A stretch of DNA of 7,095 nucleotides from Methylococcaceae bacterium. Lineage in GTDB: Bacteria > Pseudomonadota > Gammaproteobacteria > Methylococcales > Methylomonadaceae. Below, piece after piece: positions 5,806 to 7,095 of this stretch. The translations under genes and the position numbers were made by a program. Location of the stretch: assembly GCA_005779525.1 (NCBI GenBank), contig SXIZ01000284.1:1-7095 (forward strand), read 5' to 3'. Position 1 is the stretch's first letter. The number at the start of each line of letters is the position of its first letter. The notes beneath the pieces were generated by a model. It was not told where the DNA came from. It did no database searches and worked only from the letters and a program-made list of their open reading frames with translations.

Positions 5806-6635
5806 GAATCGGATGCGCCTCCACCGCCAAAACTTCCACCACCGCCACTAAAGCCGCCGCCAGAACCACCACCCCAAGAGCCTCCGCCGCTACTCCAGCC
5901 GCCAAACTGACTTTGCCGCAGACCCACCATAAAAAATACTAAAATGCCAATTAATACGGCCATTCCGCCGCCCACGAGAAGTGTGGCAACCAAGCCGCTG
6001 CCAAGTCCTGCGAGCAGCCCGCCAGTGATGCGCCCCAAGAGCATTGTCAGTATCGAACCCAACGCCACGCCCCCAAAAAGCAGCAACATAAACCAGCCTT
6101 CGCCACTAGGTTCTGTCGTGGAGGAATTTTTGCTTGGCGGCGGTAAAGATTCCCCTGAAATCAAGCGCACCAATTGTTCAACTCCTGCTGCGATTCCACC
6201 CGCAAACTCCCCTTGTTTGAAAAGCGGGGTCACGTTTTCTGCTAATACACGTTTGGCAATAGCATCGGGTAGCACACCTTCCAAACCATAGCCAACCTCG
6301 ATACGCACTTTTTTGTCATTTTTGGCGATAATGAAAATCGCGCCATCATCGATGTTTTTACGCCCAAGTTTCCAGGCTTCGGCTAAACGGATGCCAAACT
6401 GTGCAATATCTTCCGGGGCCGTGCTGGGTAAAATTAAAACCGCCAGCTGACTGCCTTTTTGTTGTTCTAATAGCGCTAGCTGAGTCTCCAAGCGATTTTG
6501 CTGTTCACTCGTTAAGGTGGCGGTTAAATCGACCACATGACCCGTCAGTTTCGGCAGTGGCAGCAGCTCTTCTGCGACGACTTGCCCAATGCAGACTAAG
6601 TAACACAGCCAGAGAAGCAGGCAAAAGTTTTTCAA
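5799..6635 (-). CDS. TPM-domain protein (YgcG type) with signal peptide, membrane segments and Gly-rich tail
   Basis: The 278-residue protein has a signal peptide at 1-21 (cleavage after VVA). A TPM domain lies at about 32-157: VVDLTATLTSEQQ, SQLAVLILPS, FGIRLAEAWKLGRK, DDGAIFIIAKNDKKVRIE, VGYGLEGVLPD. A Ser/Pro linker follows, then hydrophobic segments at about 181-200 and 205-239, and a Gly/Ser-rich tail from 244 with repeated GGGS-type units ending SDSW. This is the standard architecture of bacterial YgcG-like proteins, with the TPM domain outside the inner membrane. Their biochemical role is not established; calcium binding and phosphatase activity are proposed for the fold. The start is TTG 6635, the only start that keeps the signal peptide. 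It is in the same frame as lemA and only one codon beyond the lemA stop. It forms an operon with lemA, the second TPM gene and yihY. Confidence 0.9.
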   Translation of the reverse strand: MKNFCLLLWLCYLVCIGQVVAEELLPLPKLTGHVVDLTATLTSEQQNRLETQLALLEQQKGSQLAVLILPSTAPEDIAQFGIRLAEAWKLGRKNIDDGAIFIIAKNDKKVRIEVGYGLEGVLPDAIAKRVLAENVTPLFKQGEFAGGIAAGVEQLVRLISGESLPPPSKNSSTTEPSGEGWFMLLLFGGVALGSILTMLLGRITGGLLAGLGSGLVATLLVGGGMAVLIGILVFFMVGLRQSQFGGWSSGGGSWGGGSGGGFSGGGGSFGGGGASDSW

Positions 6636-6640
6636 AACTT
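6625..6640 (-). promoter_or_regulatory. Small inverted repeat over the lemA stop and TPM start
   Basis: AAGTTTT and AAAACTT (7 bp, 2-base spacer) span the lemA TAA and the TTG start of the next gene. In mRNA it could mask the TTG until ribosomes finishing lemA open it. It is A/U-rich and weak, so it may be chance. Confidence 0.2.
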
Positions 6641-7095
6641 AAGGTGCAGCGGGTGGGGCAACGGGCGCACTAAAATCTACGCTCGGTGCTTTAGAAATGG
6701 CTTGTTCGTTCTCTACCGTAAAACTGGGTTTGGTTTTCAGACCCACCACCATCGCGGTAAGATTGCTTGGGAAAGAACGCACGGTAATGTTGTAGTCTTT
6801 AACAGCCTTGATATAGCGATTACGTGCTACGGTAATGCGGTTTTCAGTCCCTTCAAGTTGAGCCTGCAGGTCGCGGAATGACGCATCGGCTTTAAGTTGC
6901 GGGTAATTTTCCGACACCACCATTAAACGCGAAAGGGCGCTGGTCATTTGTCCTTGGGCACTGATAAATTTTTTAAATGCCTCTTCGTCATTCACCAATT
7001 CCGGGCTCGCATTCAAAGTCCCCACTTTGGCGCGAGCTTCTGTGACTTGGGTTAACACGTCTTTTTCATGCGCCGCATAGCCTTTAACTGCATTC
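6639..7095 (-). CDS. lemA: LemA family protein, N-terminus beyond the right window edge
   Basis: The visible part is 151 residues of a roughly 190-residue family. The missing N-terminus would hold the signal anchor. The reading frame is open to the window edge, starting NAVKGYAAHEKDVL, so the GTG at 7058 is an internal codon, not the start. Hallmarks are the helical VTEARAKVG, LSRLMVVSENYPQLKA, FRDLQAQLEGTENRI, ARNRYIKAVKDYN and FPSNLTA segments, which form the LemA helical bundle. The tail is a Pro/Ala-rich APVAPPAAP. LemA proteins are anchored in the envelope with a helical domain of unsettled function and are very often encoded beside TPM genes, as here. First visible gene of the operon; its promoter is off the window. 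Confidence 0.93.
   Translation of the reverse strand, partial: NAVKGYAAHEKDVLTQVTEARAKVGTLNASPELVNDEEAFKKFISAQGQMTSALSRLMVVSENYPQLKADASFRDLQAQLEGTENRITVARNRYIKAVKDYNITVRSFPSNLTAMVVGLKTKPSFTVENEQAISKAPSVDFSAPVAPPAAP

Noticed and set aside
5944..6291. 115-residue plus-strand frame, rich in Pro and Ser
   Set aside because: Antisense shadow of the linker and hydrophobic region of the TPM/YgcG-type gene, whose motifs are unmistakable on the other strand.

Overview
The window looks like chromosomal DNA of a gammaproteobacterium, possibly a methane oxidiser of the Methylococcales. That guess rests on the gene set (a chromosomal-type integron integrase, a membrane GH17 enzyme, a DUF2780 protein, and a lemA/TPM/TPM/yihY cluster) and on a structured intergenic repeat. 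I recall similar repeats from such genomes but could not check. No rRNA, tRNA, CRISPR array or insertion sequence was seen.

Left part (1-1173): the 3' two thirds of an integron integrase gene (intI) runs off the left edge with all visible catalytic residues intact. Downstream of its 3' end lie about 580 bases with no intact gene. They hold a 34-codon open stretch (659-763), then a reading frame with a good ribosome binding site and ATG that is broken after 10 codons by TGA (834-1055). Seventeen bases later comes a 60-base inverted repeat whose arms are one base away from the attC core consensus (1072-1131). ORF plus attC is the layout of a gene cassette, so this may be a decayed cassette on the 3' side of intI, the arrangement of the rarer 'reverse' integrons.

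Middle part (1174-3970): a GH17 beta-glucan enzyme fused to a polytopic membrane domain (+) converges on a secreted DUF2780 protein (-), with a strong hairpin between their ends. Upstream of the DUF2780 gene is a 245-base non-coding block. It contains a 149-base nested palindrome (two concentric stems enclosing two hairpins) and three more hairpins.

Right part (3971-7095): a tight minus-strand operon reads lemA (5' end off the window), a TPM protein with signal peptide and Gly-rich tail, a second soluble TPM protein, and a YihY/BrkB membrane protein with a C-terminal extension. Gaps or overlaps are 3 nt, -7 nt and -4 nt. Two of the three visible starts appear to be TTG, which suggests translational coupling. 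LemA plus two TPM proteins is a recurrent envelope-associated set of unclear biochemical role; yihY rides at the end of it. A 34-base hairpin lies just beyond the operon.
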